Shown here: in pieces, positions 52,257-61,723 of the stretch | Position numbering within the stretch: position 1 is the stretch's first letter | Layout of the letters: the number at the start of each line of letters is the position of its first letter | Origin: JBMOOG01 sp049324535 | GTDB taxonomy: Bacteria > Pseudomonadota > Alphaproteobacteria > Rhodobacterales > Rhodobacteraceae | NCBI GenBank assembly: GCA_049324535.1 | Contig: JBMOOG010000010.1 | Location: 1 to 64,000, forward strand | Reading direction: 5' to 3' | Length of the DNA: 64,000 nucleotides | Notes under the pieces: model-generated | Told to the model about the DNA's origin: nothing | Databases searched by the model: none | The model's input: only the letters and a program-made list of their open reading frames with translations | Position numbers and translations under genes: made by a program

Positions 52257-52754
52257 ATGGCCGAGAACGGCAACGGAAGCGCCCCGCAGGCGCCGCAGAT
52301 CCGCATGCAGGTGCTCGGCCAGTTCGTGCGCGACCTGTCCTTCGAGAACGTGGTCGTGCAGAAGGGCACGACCGGCGTGGAGATCCAGCCCGAGATCCAG
52401 GTGCAGGTCAGCCTGGACGCGCGCAAGCGCGCGGCCGACCACCAGTACGAGGTCATCACCAAGTTCAAGGTGTCGTCCACCAACCGCTCGGACAAGGCGC
52501 CCCTGTTCCTCGTCGAGCTGGAATACGGCGGCATCTTCCACGTCGAGGGCGTTCCCGAGGACCAGCTGCACCCGTTCCTGCTGATCGAATGCCCGCGCAT
52601 GCTGTTCCCCTTCGTGCGCCGCATCATCTCGGACGTGACCCGCGACGGCGGCTTCGCGCCGCTGAACATCGACAACGTGGACTTCCTCGCGCTCTACCGT
52701 CAGGAGCTTGCGCGGCGGCAGGCCGAATCCGCGGCCCCGTCGCAGGTGTCCTGA
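52257..52754 (+). CDS. secB: protein export chaperone SecB
   Basis: A 165-aa SecB. The characteristic blocks are IRMQVLGQFVRDLSFENV, VSLDARK, LFLVELEYGGIFHVEGV, ECPRMLFPFVRRIISDVTRDGGF and INIDNVDF-like PLNIDNVDFLALY. It keeps preproteins unfolded for SecA. I start at the ATG at 52257, giving the usual length. It follows fxsA. Confidence 0.97.
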   Translation: MAENGNGSAPQAPQIRMQVLGQFVRDLSFENVVVQKGTTGVEIQPEIQVQVSLDARKRAADHQYEVITKFKVSSTNRSDKAPLFLVELEYGGIFHVEGVPEDQLHPFLLIECPRMLFPFVRRIISDVTRDGGFAPLNIDNVDFLALYRQELARRQAESAAPSQVS

Positions 52755-52874
52755 GCCTCGGGCGGCGGCGGAATCCCGCATCCGCTGCGGGGCGACCCGG
52801 CCGGATCGGCCTTGCCGCTCTGGCAATCGGCGGAAAATGTTGCAGACTGGCCCGGTCGGGCCAAGGGGGGACAG

Positions 52875-54692
52875 GTGCGCGCGGTGCAGGGACGCAAGGC
52901 GATGACAGCCACCCTGCTGGCGCTCGCGCTCTGGCTCGGAGCGGGGGCCGGTCCCGCAGCCGCGGCCCGCAGCTTCGACCTTGTCACCCCCGGCGCGTCG
53001 AAAGCGCTGCGTGACGCGCTGGCGGCGGCGTCGCTTCTGCGCGAGGCCAACAAGAACAAGACGTCCGACAGCCAGGACCTGATCGCCGCCGCTCAGGCCG
53101 ATTACGGCCGGCTGCTCGGGGTCCTCTACGCCGAAGGTCACTATTCCGGCGTGATCCACATCCTGATCGACGGGCAGGAAGCGTCCGACATCGCGCCGCT
53201 CGACGTGCCGGCGCAGATCCGGTCAGTGCGGATCACCGTCGATCCCGGCCCGCCCTTCCACTTCGCCGCGGCGCGCATGAAACCCTATGCGCGCGGAACC
53301 GTTCTGCCGCCCGCCTATGCCGACGGCGCGCTGGCGCGCTCGTCCGCCATCGCCGACGCCGCGCAGGCCGGGGTCGAGGGGTGGCGCCAGCGCGGTCATG
53401 CCAAGGCCCGCATCGGGCGGGAGGACATCGTTGCCGACCACCGTGCCGAGACCATCACCTCGTGGCTCCATCTCGATCCCGGCCCGCGGGTGCGCTTCGG
53501 CACCCTGACCATCGAGGGCGCCGACCGGATGCGGCCCGAACGCATCCGCGCCATCGCCGGCTTCCCCGAGGGCCAGGTCTTCGACCCCGACAAGCTGGAC
53601 CGGGTCGCGACCCGCCTGCGCAAGACCGGGGTCTTCCAGTCGGTGTCGCTGACCGAGGCCGAGCGGCTCGGCCCCGGCGACACGCTCGACGTGGCGCTGA
53701 CGCTGGTCGAGGAGAAGAAGCGGCGGTTCGGGATCGGCGCCGAGGTCGGCACCAGCGACGGGCTGACGCTGTCGGGCTACTGGCTGCACCGGAACCTCCT
53801 CGGCGGGGCCGAAAGGCTGCGGATCGATGCGCTGGTCTCGGGCATCGCGGGCCGGTCCGGCGGCCCGGACTACTCGCTGGGTGCGCGGCTTGACCGCCCG
53901 GCCACCTTCACGCCGGACACGACCGCCTACATCGAGGCGGGTCTCGCGCGCGAGAGCGCGGCCGACTACACGTCGGACAGCCTGACGATGGGGCTCGGAC
54001 TGTCGCACGAGGTGTCGCGCAGCCTGACCGTCTCGGCCGGGTTTTCGCTTCTGGCCTCGCGGGTCCGCTATCCGGGACGGGACCGGGACTATCGGCTCGC
54101 CGCCCTGCCGCTGGGCGCGGTCTGGGACCGGCGCGACAAGCCGCAGGACGCGCACAAGGGCCATTTCCTCAGCGCCGAAATCAAGCCCTTCGTCGGCTTC
54201 GACGGCACCGGCAGCGGCGCCCGGATCGCCGGAGACGCCCGCATCTACTGGAGCCCCGGCGACCGCGTCACACTGGCCGGTCGAGCGCAGATCGGGTCGA
54301 TCCTCGGGTCGTCGCTGCTGGCGACGCCGCCCGATTACCTGTTCCTCTCCGGCGGCGCCGGCACCGTGCGCGGCCAGCCCTACCAGTCCCTCGGCGTGCA
54401 GGTGCTGCGCGGCGGGCTGCCGCTGAAGATCGGCGGGCTGAGCTTTGCCGGCTTTTCCGGCGAGATCCGCGCCCGGGTCACCGACAGCATCGGCGTCGTC
54501 GGGTTCTACGACGCGGGCTACGTGAGCGCCTTCGAGTTCGGCACGGGCGGCGGCACCTGGCAGTCGGGCGCCGGCATCGGGCTTCGCTACGACACCGGCT
54601 TCGGGCCGATCCGGCTGGACATCGCGGCACCGGTGTCCGGCCCGACTGGCAAGGGCGTGCAGGTCTATGTCGGCATAGGGCAGGCCTTCTGA
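52875..54692 (+). CDS. tamA: autotransporter assembly outer-membrane protein TamA
   Basis: A roughly 605-aa Omp85 protein. A signal peptide ends GAGPAAAA, POTRA-like repeats occupy about residues 40-270 (for example FGTLTIEGADRMRPERIRAIAGF), and a C-terminal 16-strand barrel ends KGVQVYVGIGQAF. I use the GTG at 52875 behind GGGGGGACAG; an ATG at 52902 also gives a signal peptide and cannot be excluded. It pairs with TamB in outer-membrane protein and lipid transport. Its stop overlaps the tamB start. Confidence 0.93.
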   Translation: MRAVQGRKAMTATLLALALWLGAGAGPAAAARSFDLVTPGASKALRDALAAASLLREANKNKTSDSQDLIAAAQADYGRLLGVLYAEGHYSGVIHILIDGQEASDIAPLDVPAQIRSVRITVDPGPPFHFAAARMKPYARGTVLPPAYADGALARSSAIADAAQAGVEGWRQRGHAKARIGREDIVADHRAETITSWLHLDPGPRVRFGTLTIEGADRMRPERIRAIAGFPEGQVFDPDKLDRVATRLRKTGVFQSVSLTEAERLGPGDTLDVALTLVEEKKRRFGIGAEVGTSDGLTLSGYWLHRNLLGGAERLRIDALVSGIAGRSGGPDYSLGARLDRPATFTPDTTAYIEAGLARESAADYTSDSLTMGLGLSHEVSRSLTVSAGFSLLASRVRYPGRDRDYRLAALPLGAVWDRRDKPQDAHKGHFLSAEIKPFVGFDGTGSGARIAGDARIYWSPGDRVTLAGRAQIGSILGSSLLATPPDYLFLSGGAGTVRGQPYQSLGVQVLRGGLPLKIGGLSFAGFSGEIRARVTDSIGVVGFYDAGYVSAFEFGTGGGTWQSGAGIGLRYDTGFGPIRLDIAAPVSGPTGKGVQVYVGIGQAF

Positions 54693-57600
54693 TGCGGTTG
54701 CGCGCCCCTGCCCTGCTGCTTGGCGCCGTCCTGCTTGGCGCTTCCGTGCTGCCGTCCCCCGCCCAGCAGGCCGCGCCGGACACGACGCAGAGCGAGGCCG
54801 ACAAGGGCTTCCTGACCCGCTTCCTCGAGGACAACCTGTCCGGCGCCGGGCGCACCGTGCGCATCGACGGCTTTGCCGGGGCGCTGTCGTCGCGGGCCAC
54901 CTTCACGCAACTGACCATCGCCGATGCCGGCGGGGTCTGGATCACCATCCGCGACGGGGCGATCAGCTGGAACCGCAGCGCGCTTCTGTCCGGCCGGGTC
55001 GATGTGGACGAACTGTCGGCCCGGGAGATCGACCTGCCGAGGGCGCCCGCCGCCTCGAGCGACGGGCTCTCGGCCGAGGCCGGGACCTTCGCTCTCCCGG
55101 AACTGCCGGTCTCGGTGCGGATCGGGCGGATCCGGGCCGACCGGGTGCAACTGGGCGAGGCGCTCCTCGGGACGGCGGCGACCGTGACGCTCGACGGCGC
55201 GATGCAGCTTGCGGGCGGCCAGGGCGACGCGTCGCTGGACATCCGGCGGATCGACGGCCGGGACGGCGAACTGCGGCTGACCGCAGCCTACGCGAACGCG
55301 ACGCGCCTTCTGACGCTCGACCTGCTGGCGCGCGAGGGCGCGGGCGGAATCGCGGCGACGCTGATCGGCATTCCGGACCAGCCGGCCCTGTCGCTGGCCG
55401 CCAGCGGCCGCGGGCCGATCGACGATTTCCGCGCCGATGTGGCGCTGGGGTCCGATGGTGTGCCGCGCCTGACGGGATCGGTGACCTTCGGGAAATCCGC
55501 GTCGGGCGGGTCGGCCTTCACCGCCGATCTTTCGGGGGACGTGGCGCCGCTCTTCCTGCCCGATTATCGCGACTTTTTCGGATCGCAGCTGCACCTCGTC
55601 GCACGGGGAAGCCGGGGCGCGGACGGCGCGCTCGATCTGTCGGACCTGTCGATCGACTCGGCCGGGCTGGATGTCACCGGCCAGTTCCGCAGCGCCGCGG
55701 ACGGAACGCCGCAACTGGCCCGGATCAGCCTCAAGGCCGGTCTCGATGGCGCGTCCGAGACCCTGCTGCCGCTGACGGGCGAGCCCACCTACATCCGCCG
55801 GGCGGACCTCGTCGTGTCGCACGACGCCGCGGCGGGGCCGGACTGGTCGGTGACGGGCACGCTCGACGGGTTCCGGCGCGGAGGGCTGACGGTCGCGTCC
55901 CTGCGGCTCGACGGATCCGGCGCGCGGACGGGAACGCCGCCGGCGGCCGGCTTTTCGGGCCGCGGCCGCTTTGGGGCGCAGGGGATCGGCTCGGACGACC
56001 CCGCGCTGGCGCAGGCGCTGGGCGAAGCCCTGACCGGCAGCCTGGACTTTGACTGGACGCAGGCCGCGGGCCTGACGCTTGGCAACCTCCGGCTGGCGGG
56101 CGCGGGGCTTGCCGCGCAGGGCGACCTGACCATCGGCGGGCTCGACAGCGCCGCGACCGTGGCGGGTTCCGTCACCGTCTCGGCCGCCGACCTGTCGCGA
56201 TTCTCGGGACTGGCCCGGCGGCCGGTCTCGGGGTCGGCGGCCCTGACGCTCGACGGCCGCTACGCGCTTCTGACCGGCGCCTTCGACGGAACCCTGTCCG
56301 TGACCGGCGGCAACCTCGGGGTCGGCGAGGCGCGGATCGACGCGCTTCTGCGGGGTACCTCCCGCGCAGCCCTGTCGGCGCGGCGCAGCACCGAGGGAAC
56401 CGAGATCCGCAGCCTCGAGGTGACGGCGGGGTCGCTCACGGCCTCGGCGCAGGGCTGGCTCCGGGACGGGGCGAGCGATCTGGCGGCCACGGTCGATCTG
56501 GCCGACCTATCCGTCATGGGCGGCGGGCTGCGCGGAAGCGTCCGTGCCGAGACGAGCCTCAAGCAGTCCGGCGGCCGGACCCGGCTTGCGATCGACGGAA
56601 ACGCCGACGGGCTGGGGGTCGGGCAGGCCGAGATCGACCGGGTGCTGGCCGGCCGGACGCAGTTGTCCGTTGCCTTCGACGGCGACGGGACCGGGCCGCT
56701 GACGCTGGGTTCGCTGTCGCTCACGAACCCGCAGCTTTCGGCCTCGGCCGCACAGCCGGCCCAGGGCGGCGATCTGGCCGTGGAGCTGCGGCTGACCGAT
56801 CTTGCCTTGCTCGCGCCGGGCTTTCCGGGACCGGTCAGCGCCACCGGCACGCTGGGGACGGCGGATGCCGTCTATCGCCTGGACCTCGCAGGGTCGGGCC
56901 CCGGAGGAACCAGCGCCACCGCGACCGGCACCTACGACGCGCAGACGAACCGCGCGGACCTGGCGTTGAAGGGCACGGCGCAGCTGGCGGCGATCAATCC
57001 CTTCATCGCGCCGCGCAACGTCGAGGGTGCGGTGCGCTTCGACCTTTCGCTGCGCGGCAGACCGGCGCTCGCGTCGCTGTCCGGGCGGATCGAGGCCCCG
57101 GCGGTCCGCGTCGTCGATCCCGCGATGCGGATCGCGCTGGAACAGGGCAGCGTCTCGGCCGACCTCGACGGGGGACGGGCGCGGGTGACGGCAAGCGCAG
57201 CGGTGCGCGGCGGTGGACGGGTCGATGCGCAGGGCAGCATCGGGCTGGCGGCGCCCTACCCGTCCGACATCGACGTTCGCCTGTCCGAGGCGCGGCTGCG
57301 CGACGCCCAGCTCTACGACACGCGGGTGACGGGGACGATCCGGGTCAGCGGGCCTCTGGACGGCGGCGCGCAGATCGCCGGGACGGTGGACCTGAGCCAG
57401 ACCGAGCTGCGGGTTCCGGCGGCCGGGCTTGGCGCCAACGACATCTTCCTGCCGATCCGCAACGTCAACGAACCGGCGGCGGTGCGCGCGACGCGGGCCC
57501 GCGCCGGGCTGATCGAGGACGAGGCGGCCAGCGTGCGCCGGCGCGTCTTCGGCCTTGACCTGACCGTGAACGCGCCGAACCGCATCTTCGTGCGCGGACG

Positions 57601-58240
57601 CGGGGTCGATGCCGAAATGGGTGGCACGGTCCGTCTGGCCGGCACCACCGACGCGGTGGTGCCCTCGGGCCAGTTCAGCCTGATCCGCGGCCGGCTCGAC
57701 ATCCTCGGCAAGCGCTTCGAGATGGACGAGGGCCGGGTCGAGCTTCAGGGCGCGCTCATCCCCTGGGTGCGCTTTGCCGCGACGACCGAGTCGGACGGAT
57801 TCGTGTCGACGATCGCGATCGAGGGGCAGGCCGACCAGCCGAAAATCACGTTCACCTCGACGCCCGAGCAGCCCGAGGAAGAGATCCTCGCCCGCCTTCT
57901 CTTCGGCCACGGGCTGAGCAGCCTGTCGGTGTTCCAGGCCGCGCAGCTTGCCTCGGCGGTGGCGCAGCTGACCGGGCGCGGCGGCGAAGGCATCCTCGGC
58001 CGGCTGCGGACGTCGTTCGGGCTGGACGATCTGGACATCACCACCGACACCGACGGCAACGCCGCCCTGCGCTTCGGCAAGTACATCACCGACCGGGTCT
58101 ACACCGACATCGAGATCGGCCAGGACGGCCAGAGCGAGGTGCGCCTGAACCTCGACCTGACGAAGAACGTCACGGTGAAGGGCTCGGTGGTGGCCAATGG
58201 CGACACCGGAATCGGCATCTACTACGAACGCGACTACTGA
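54692..58240 (+). CDS. tamB: translocation and assembly module protein TamB
   Basis: A 1,182-aa AsmA/TamB-like periplasmic protein. It has an N-terminal signal or anchor (LLLGAVLLGASVLPSPAQQ), a long repetitive beta-rich body, and a C-terminal DUF490 domain ending NVTVKGSVVANGDTGIGIYYERDY. TamB bridges the inner membrane to TamA and is thought to carry phospholipids. It overlaps tamA by one base and converges on the sensor kinase with a 7-base overlap. Confidence 0.95.
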   Translation: MRLRAPALLLGAVLLGASVLPSPAQQAAPDTTQSEADKGFLTRFLEDNLSGAGRTVRIDGFAGALSSRATFTQLTIADAGGVWITIRDGAISWNRSALLSGRVDVDELSAREIDLPRAPAASSDGLSAEAGTFALPELPVSVRIGRIRADRVQLGEALLGTAATVTLDGAMQLAGGQGDASLDIRRIDGRDGELRLTAAYANATRLLTLDLLAREGAGGIAATLIGIPDQPALSLAASGRGPIDDFRADVALGSDGVPRLTGSVTFGKSASGGSAFTADLSGDVAPLFLPDYRDFFGSQLHLVARGSRGADGALDLSDLSIDSAGLDVTGQFRSAADGTPQLARISLKAGLDGASETLLPLTGEPTYIRRADLVVSHDAAAGPDWSVTGTLDGFRRGGLTVASLRLDGSGARTGTPPAAGFSGRGRFGAQGIGSDDPALAQALGEALTGSLDFDWTQAAGLTLGNLRLAGAGLAAQGDLTIGGLDSAATVAGSVTVSAADLSRFSGLARRPVSGSAALTLDGRYALLTGAFDGTLSVTGGNLGVGEARIDALLRGTSRAALSARRSTEGTEIRSLEVTAGSLTASAQGWLRDGASDLAATVDLADLSVMGGGLRGSVRAETSLKQSGGRTRLAIDGNADGLGVGQAEIDRVLAGRTQLSVAFDGDGTGPLTLGSLSLTNPQLSASAAQPAQGGDLAVELRLTDLALLAPGFPGPVSATGTLGTADAVYRLDLAGSGPGGTSATATGTYDAQTNRADLALKGTAQLAAINPFIAPRNVEGAVRFDLSLRGRPALASLSGRIEAPAVRVVDPAMRIALEQGSVSADLDGGRARVTASAAVRGGGRVDAQGSIGLAAPYPSDIDVRLSEARLRDAQLYDTRVTGTIRVSGPLDGGAQIAGTVDLSQTELRVPAAGLGANDIFLPIRNVNEPAAVRATRARAGLIEDEAASVRRRVFGLDLTVNAPNRIFVRGRGVDAEMGGTVRLAGTTDAVVPSGQFSLIRGRLDILGKRFEMDEGRVELQGALIPWVRFAATTESDGFVSTIAIEGQADQPKITFTSTPEQPEEEILARLLFGHGLSSLSVFQAAQLASAVAQLTGRGGEGILGRLRTSFGLDDLDITTDTDGNAALRFGKYITDRVYTDIEIGQDGQSEVRLNLDLTKNVTVKGSVVANGDTGIGIYYERDY

Positions 58241-59985
58241 GCCGCGGCCGCCGGTTCCGGCGCGTCCGCCAGGTCCTGCCCCGCGGCCACGCGGAAGGTC
58301 AGCACGACCTCGTAGGCGCTGCCGTCGAGCCGCTGCTCGACCTCGGCGCCGAGCTGCTGGGCGAAGGCCGCGATCAGCCGCGAGCCAAGACCCGACCCGG
58401 ACGCGGCCGCGGGCGCGCCACCGGGCGCGGCCGAGTTGCGCACGCTCAGCGTCACCCGGTCGTCCGCCGTCCGCTTGAACGACACGCGCACCCGCCGCTG
58501 GCCGTCCCCGGCGGCGGGCGCGGCGTATTTGACCGCATTGGTCAGCGCCTCGGTGGTCAGAAGCGCCACCGGCACCGTCTGGTCGGGAACGAGGGCGATC
58601 TCGTCGAAGTCGGTCTCGATGATCGCCTCCTGGCCGGGGACGCCGGAGAGGATTGCCATCTGGTTCACGATGTCCGCCAGCAGACGGTCGGCGCGGATGC
58701 TGGCCAGCGTCTCGGTCTGATAGAGGTTGCGGTGGATGGTCGCGAGCGACGCGACCCGGTCCTGCACGCTTTTCAGCACGCGGCGGGCGTCGGGTTCCTG
58801 GACCTGCCGCATCTGCATGTTCATGATCGAGGCGATGAGCTGGAGGTTGTTCTTCACCCGGTGGTGGACCTCGCGCAGGAGCATGGTCTTTTCCTGCAGG
58901 GATTCGGCCAGCTGCTTCTCTTCGCGCATGAGGATGCGGGTGAGGTTGTGGAAGGTCTGGCTGACTTCGCGGATCTCGGCCGGCGCCTCGGTCAGCACCT
59001 CGGGCGGATGCTCGCGGTCGCCCAGCGCAAAGCGGCGCATCTGGCCGCGCAGCGTGCTGATGTGGCGCAGGACCAGCCGCTGAACCGCGATCATGGCCAC
59101 CGCCATGCTCATCAGCCACATCGCCACGGGAAAGACGATCGTTCCCAAGGCCAGCGCGCCGCCCCAGGAGGTCTGGTCGCGCGTCAGACTGCCCAGGGCG
59201 TAGGCGGTCCCCGGGATGATCGGAGAGACGGAATAGAGCCGCCGGCTTCCATCGGCGGCCGTGGCCCCGAACACGTCCGGCCCCTTCGCGGCAAGATCGA
59301 CCAGCGACCGGCCCTGCGGCAGCAGCCGTTGCGCGGCGGCCGTGTCCTCGGTCGCCGTCAGAAGGTCGCCGTCCTGGTTGAAGGTGACGATGCTGAACGA
59401 CTGCCCGTCCTCGCTGGGAGCCGCGCCCGTGTCGAAGGGCGGGGGCCGGATCGCCATGATCATGTACCCGAGCCTCTGCCCCTCCTCGACGACGGGCTGG
59501 CCGACCGCAAGGATCTCGCCGCCCTCGAGAAGCCGCTCGCTGGTGGCGACGAGGGGCCGGTCCTGCGCGCGCAGTCTCTGGAAGAAGCGGGTGCCCGACA
59601 CGTCCCGGGCCTGGCCATCGGAGGCGCAGGTCACAAGGCCGTCGGCCCCGGCAAAGCCCACGTAGGCGACATAGGGCGTGGTGTCCCGGAAATGGCCCAG
59701 CGTCTGGCCGCAGGCGGCGTTGGCGATGCCGGTGTCGATGATCGCCGTTCCCAGAGCCTGGCCCGTGCCGAGCGCGGTCTCGATCAGGGTGCGCACGCCC
59801 GCGGCCGCCGCCGCTGTCCGGCCCTCCAGCGCCGTCTCGGCAATGGCTTCGGCATGGTCCACCACCCGCGAGGTCTGCGCCACCGCGATCACCCCCAGGG
59901 GAATCAGCGCGATGCTCAGCATGGTGGCGAGCCGGAACCCGAGGCCCTCGGACCAGCGGATGCGGTCGGTCAGCCCGGTCTTCAT
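58234..59985 (-). CDS. HisKA_2-type sensor histidine kinase of the general stress locus
   Basis: A 583-aa membrane kinase. One helix lies at about residues 20-38, a periplasmic cache-like sensor follows to about 290, and a second helix is near LGTIVFPVAMWLMSMAVAMIAV. A HAMP-like region and the phospho-acceptor LLREVHHRVKNNLQLIASIMN (HisKA_2 H-box) precede an ATPase domain with LTTEALTNAVKYAAP and GSGLGSRLIAAF. Kinases of this class phosphorylate PhyR. The ATG overlaps the ecfG stop (ATGA), which supports that role. Confidence 0.9.
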   Translation of the reverse strand: MKTGLTDRIRWSEGLGFRLATMLSIALIPLGVIAVAQTSRVVDHAEAIAETALEGRTAAAAAGVRTLIETALGTGQALGTAIIDTGIANAACGQTLGHFRDTTPYVAYVGFAGADGLVTCASDGQARDVSGTRFFQRLRAQDRPLVATSERLLEGGEILAVGQPVVEEGQRLGYMIMAIRPPPFDTGAAPSEDGQSFSIVTFNQDGDLLTATEDTAAAQRLLPQGRSLVDLAAKGPDVFGATAADGSRRLYSVSPIIPGTAYALGSLTRDQTSWGGALALGTIVFPVAMWLMSMAVAMIAVQRLVLRHISTLRGQMRRFALGDREHPPEVLTEAPAEIREVSQTFHNLTRILMREEKQLAESLQEKTMLLREVHHRVKNNLQLIASIMNMQMRQVQEPDARRVLKSVQDRVASLATIHRNLYQTETLASIRADRLLADIVNQMAILSGVPGQEAIIETDFDEIALVPDQTVPVALLTTEALTNAVKYAAPAAGDGQRRVRVSFKRTADDRVTLSVRNSAAPGGAPAAASGSGLGSRLIAAFAQQLGAEVEQRLDGSAYEVVLTFRVAAGQDLADAPEPAAAAQ

Positions 59986-60551
59986 CCGGCCAGCGCGGAC
60001 TTGTGGCTGGACATGACCGCGACGGTGGCGGCGTCGGTCATCTCGAAGGCCTCGCCCTCGGCAAGGCCGAGCAGTTCGGCCAGCCGCTTGCGCCCGCGGT
60101 TCGCGCGGCTCTTGACCGTCCCGACCGCGACGCCGCACATCTGCGCCGCCTCCTCGTAGGCGAATCCCGAGGCGCCGACCAGGATCAGGGCCTCGCGCTG
60201 TTCGTCGGGAAGCTGGTCGAACGCGGCCCGGAAGTCCCGCATCGCAAGGCGTCCGTCGTGATCGGGCTTCGAGGCCAGCCGGCCTGCGTAGATGCCTTCG
60301 CCATCGGACACTTCGCGGCGGGTCTTGCGGCGCGACGAATAGAAGGTGTTGCGCAGGATGGTGAAGAGCCAGGCCCGGAGGTTGGTGCCGCGCTGGAACT
60401 TGTCGATGTTCGTCCACGCCTTGACGATGGTGTCCTGCGTGAGGTCGTCCGCAACCGACCCGTCGCGCGCGAGCGAGATCGCAAAGGCGCGCAGCGCGGG
60501 CAGATGGCTCACGATCTCGTCCCTCGGGTCGCCGTCGGGATCCGCCCTCAT
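59982..60551 (-). CDS. ecfG: general stress sigma factor EcfG
   Basis: A 189-aa ECF sigma factor. Region 2 includes ISLARDGSVADDLTQDTIVKAW and RAWLFTILRNTFYSSRRK; region 4 includes FDQLPDEQREALILVGASGFAYEEAAQMCGVAVGTVKSRANRGRKRL. The EcfG type is shown by its NepR neighbour and downstream HisKA_2 kinase. It recognises GGAAC-N16/17-CGTT promoters, of which several lie in this window. Its ATG overlaps the nepR stop (TCATGA arrangement). Confidence 0.95.
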   Translation of the reverse strand: MRADPDGDPRDEIVSHLPALRAFAISLARDGSVADDLTQDTIVKAWTNIDKFQRGTNLRAWLFTILRNTFYSSRRKTRREVSDGEGIYAGRLASKPDHDGRLAMRDFRAAFDQLPDEQREALILVGASGFAYEEAAQMCGVAVGTVKSRANRGRKRLAELLGLAEGEAFEMTDAATVAVMSSHKSALAG

Positions 60552-60703
60552 GACTTCGGACCCTGTTCCCTGAGCTGCGCGAGCAGCTGCAGGAAGCGGT
60601 CCGGGATCTTCTCCTCGACGGTCTGCTGATAGACGCGCCGCAGGTTCTCGTCGATCTGCCTCTCCATCGACGACTTGGGTGTCTTGTCTTCTTGCGGACT
60701 CAT
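60548..60703 (-). CDS. nepR: anti-sigma factor NepR
   Basis: A 51-aa protein, too small for a length filter of 60 residues, found by reading the minus strand between ecfG and phyR. It reads MSPQEDKTPKSSMERQ then the NepR core NLRRVYQQTVEEKIPDRFLQ and LLAQLREQ. NepR holds EcfG inactive until phospho-PhyR displaces it through its sigma-like domain. The stop overlaps the ecfG ATG, and an EcfG-like promoter lies upstream, giving autoregulation. Confidence 0.93.
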   Translation of the reverse strand: MSPQEDKTPKSSMERQIDENLRRVYQQTVEEKIPDRFLQLLAQLREQGPKS

Positions 60704-60744
60704 CGGTTCGAACCTGCTTGGTCGGGATTATTTCGTCGGTCTGT

Positions 60745-60769
60745 GGAACCGAACGCGCAAGCGGACGTT
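60745..60769 (+). promoter_or_regulatory. EcfG-type promoter of phyR
   Basis: GGAAC (60745-60749) and CGTT (60766-60769) are separated by exactly 16 bases, with the phyR ATG about 35 bases downstream. This matches the EcfG consensus perfectly and fits positive feedback. Confidence 0.8.
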
Positions 60770-60776
60770 TGGTTTC
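60752..60776 (-). promoter_or_regulatory. EcfG-like promoter of nepR-ecfG
   Basis: On the minus strand GAAAC (60772-60776, one mismatch to GGAAC) and CGTT (60752-60755) are 16 bases apart. It overlaps the phyR promoter almost completely but fires in the opposite direction, about 48 bases before the nepR ATG. Confidence 0.6.
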
Positions 60777-60806
60777 ACAGTTGCGGCAGATTTTTTCGAG
60801 GGAATG

Positions 60807-61631
60807 ATGAACCAGACCATGAACCTGGACAACGGCGCGGAACTGGCTGCGGGGATTGCGCGCGAGCTTCCCTATCTGCGCCGCTACGCGCGGGCGCTGA
60901 CCGGTTCCCAGTCCAGCGGCGACGCCTACGCCGTCGCGACGCTCGAGGCGATCCTCGGCGAGCGCGAAATCCTCGGGTCGGGGCTCGAGCCGCGGGTCGC
61001 GCTGTTCCGCGCGTTCCACGCGATCTGGACCAGCGTGGGCTCTCCGGTCGCCGAGGACGGCGCGGACACGCTCGAACAGAGGGCTCAGGTCCATCTGCGC
61101 GGCCTGACCCGCAACACCCGTGAGGCGCTTCTGCTGCGCACGATCGAGGAGATGCGCTATGACCAGATCGCCCAGATCATGGATGTCTCGGTGTCCGAGG
61201 CCGAAGAACTGGTCGCCATCGCGCTGCGCGAGATGGAGCAGAGCGTGCTGGGGAAGGTGATGATCATCGAGGACGAGACGATCATCGCCCTGGACATCCA
61301 GAGCATCGTCCAGTCGCTGGGCCACAGCGTGACCGGCGTCGCCCGCACCCGCGACGCGGCGGTGCGTCTGGCCGCCACCCATCGCCCCGATCTGATCCTC
61401 GCCGACATCCAACTGGCCGACAACTCTTCGGGCATCGACGCGGTGAACGACATCCTGGGAAGCCTGGGCGATATCCCGGTGATCTTCATCACCGCCTTCC
61501 CCGAACGGCTGCTGACCGGTGAACGGCCCGAGCCGGCGTTCCTGATCTCGAAGCCCTATTCCGAAGAGCAGGTCCGTTCGGCGGTCAGCCAGGCCATGTT
61601 CTTTGCCTCGACCGAGACGCTGGCGGCCTGA
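60807..61631 (+). CDS. phyR: stress response regulator PhyR
   Basis: A roughly 274-aa anti-anti-sigma factor. The N-terminal EcfG-like domain (GIARELPYLRRYARALTGSQ to EMRYDQIAQIMDVSVSEAEELVAIALREME) is followed by a receiver (VMIIEDETIIALDIQS, phospho-Asp in LILADIQLADNSSGID, Lys in LISKPYSEEQV). When phosphorylated, the sigma-like part captures NepR. GAGGGA at 60798-60803 favours the ATG at 60807, with 60804 and 60816 as alternatives. Confidence 0.94.
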   Translation: MNQTMNLDNGAELAAGIARELPYLRRYARALTGSQSSGDAYAVATLEAILGEREILGSGLEPRVALFRAFHAIWTSVGSPVAEDGADTLEQRAQVHLRGLTRNTREALLLRTIEEMRYDQIAQIMDVSVSEAEELVAIALREMEQSVLGKVMIIEDETIIALDIQSIVQSLGHSVTGVARTRDAAVRLAATHRPDLILADIQLADNSSGIDAVNDILGSLGDIPVIFITAFPERLLTGERPEPAFLISKPYSEEQVRSAVSQAMFFASTETLAA

Positions 61632-61673
61632 CCGGCACGGCAACGGCGTCCGGGGGCGAATTCGTGAAAGACA

Positions 61674-61706
61674 ACGGCCAGGGCGGGGACCTCCCGCCCT
61701 GGCCGT
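61674..61706. terminator. bidirectional terminator between phyR and the DUF1328 gene
   Basis: A perfect 14-bp stem (ACGGCCAGGGCGGG / CCCGCCCTGGCCGT) with a 5-base loop lies between the convergent phyR and DUF1328 genes. It fits either direction. Confidence 0.7.
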
Positions 61707-61723
61707 CTGATTCCCGGCCGTCG

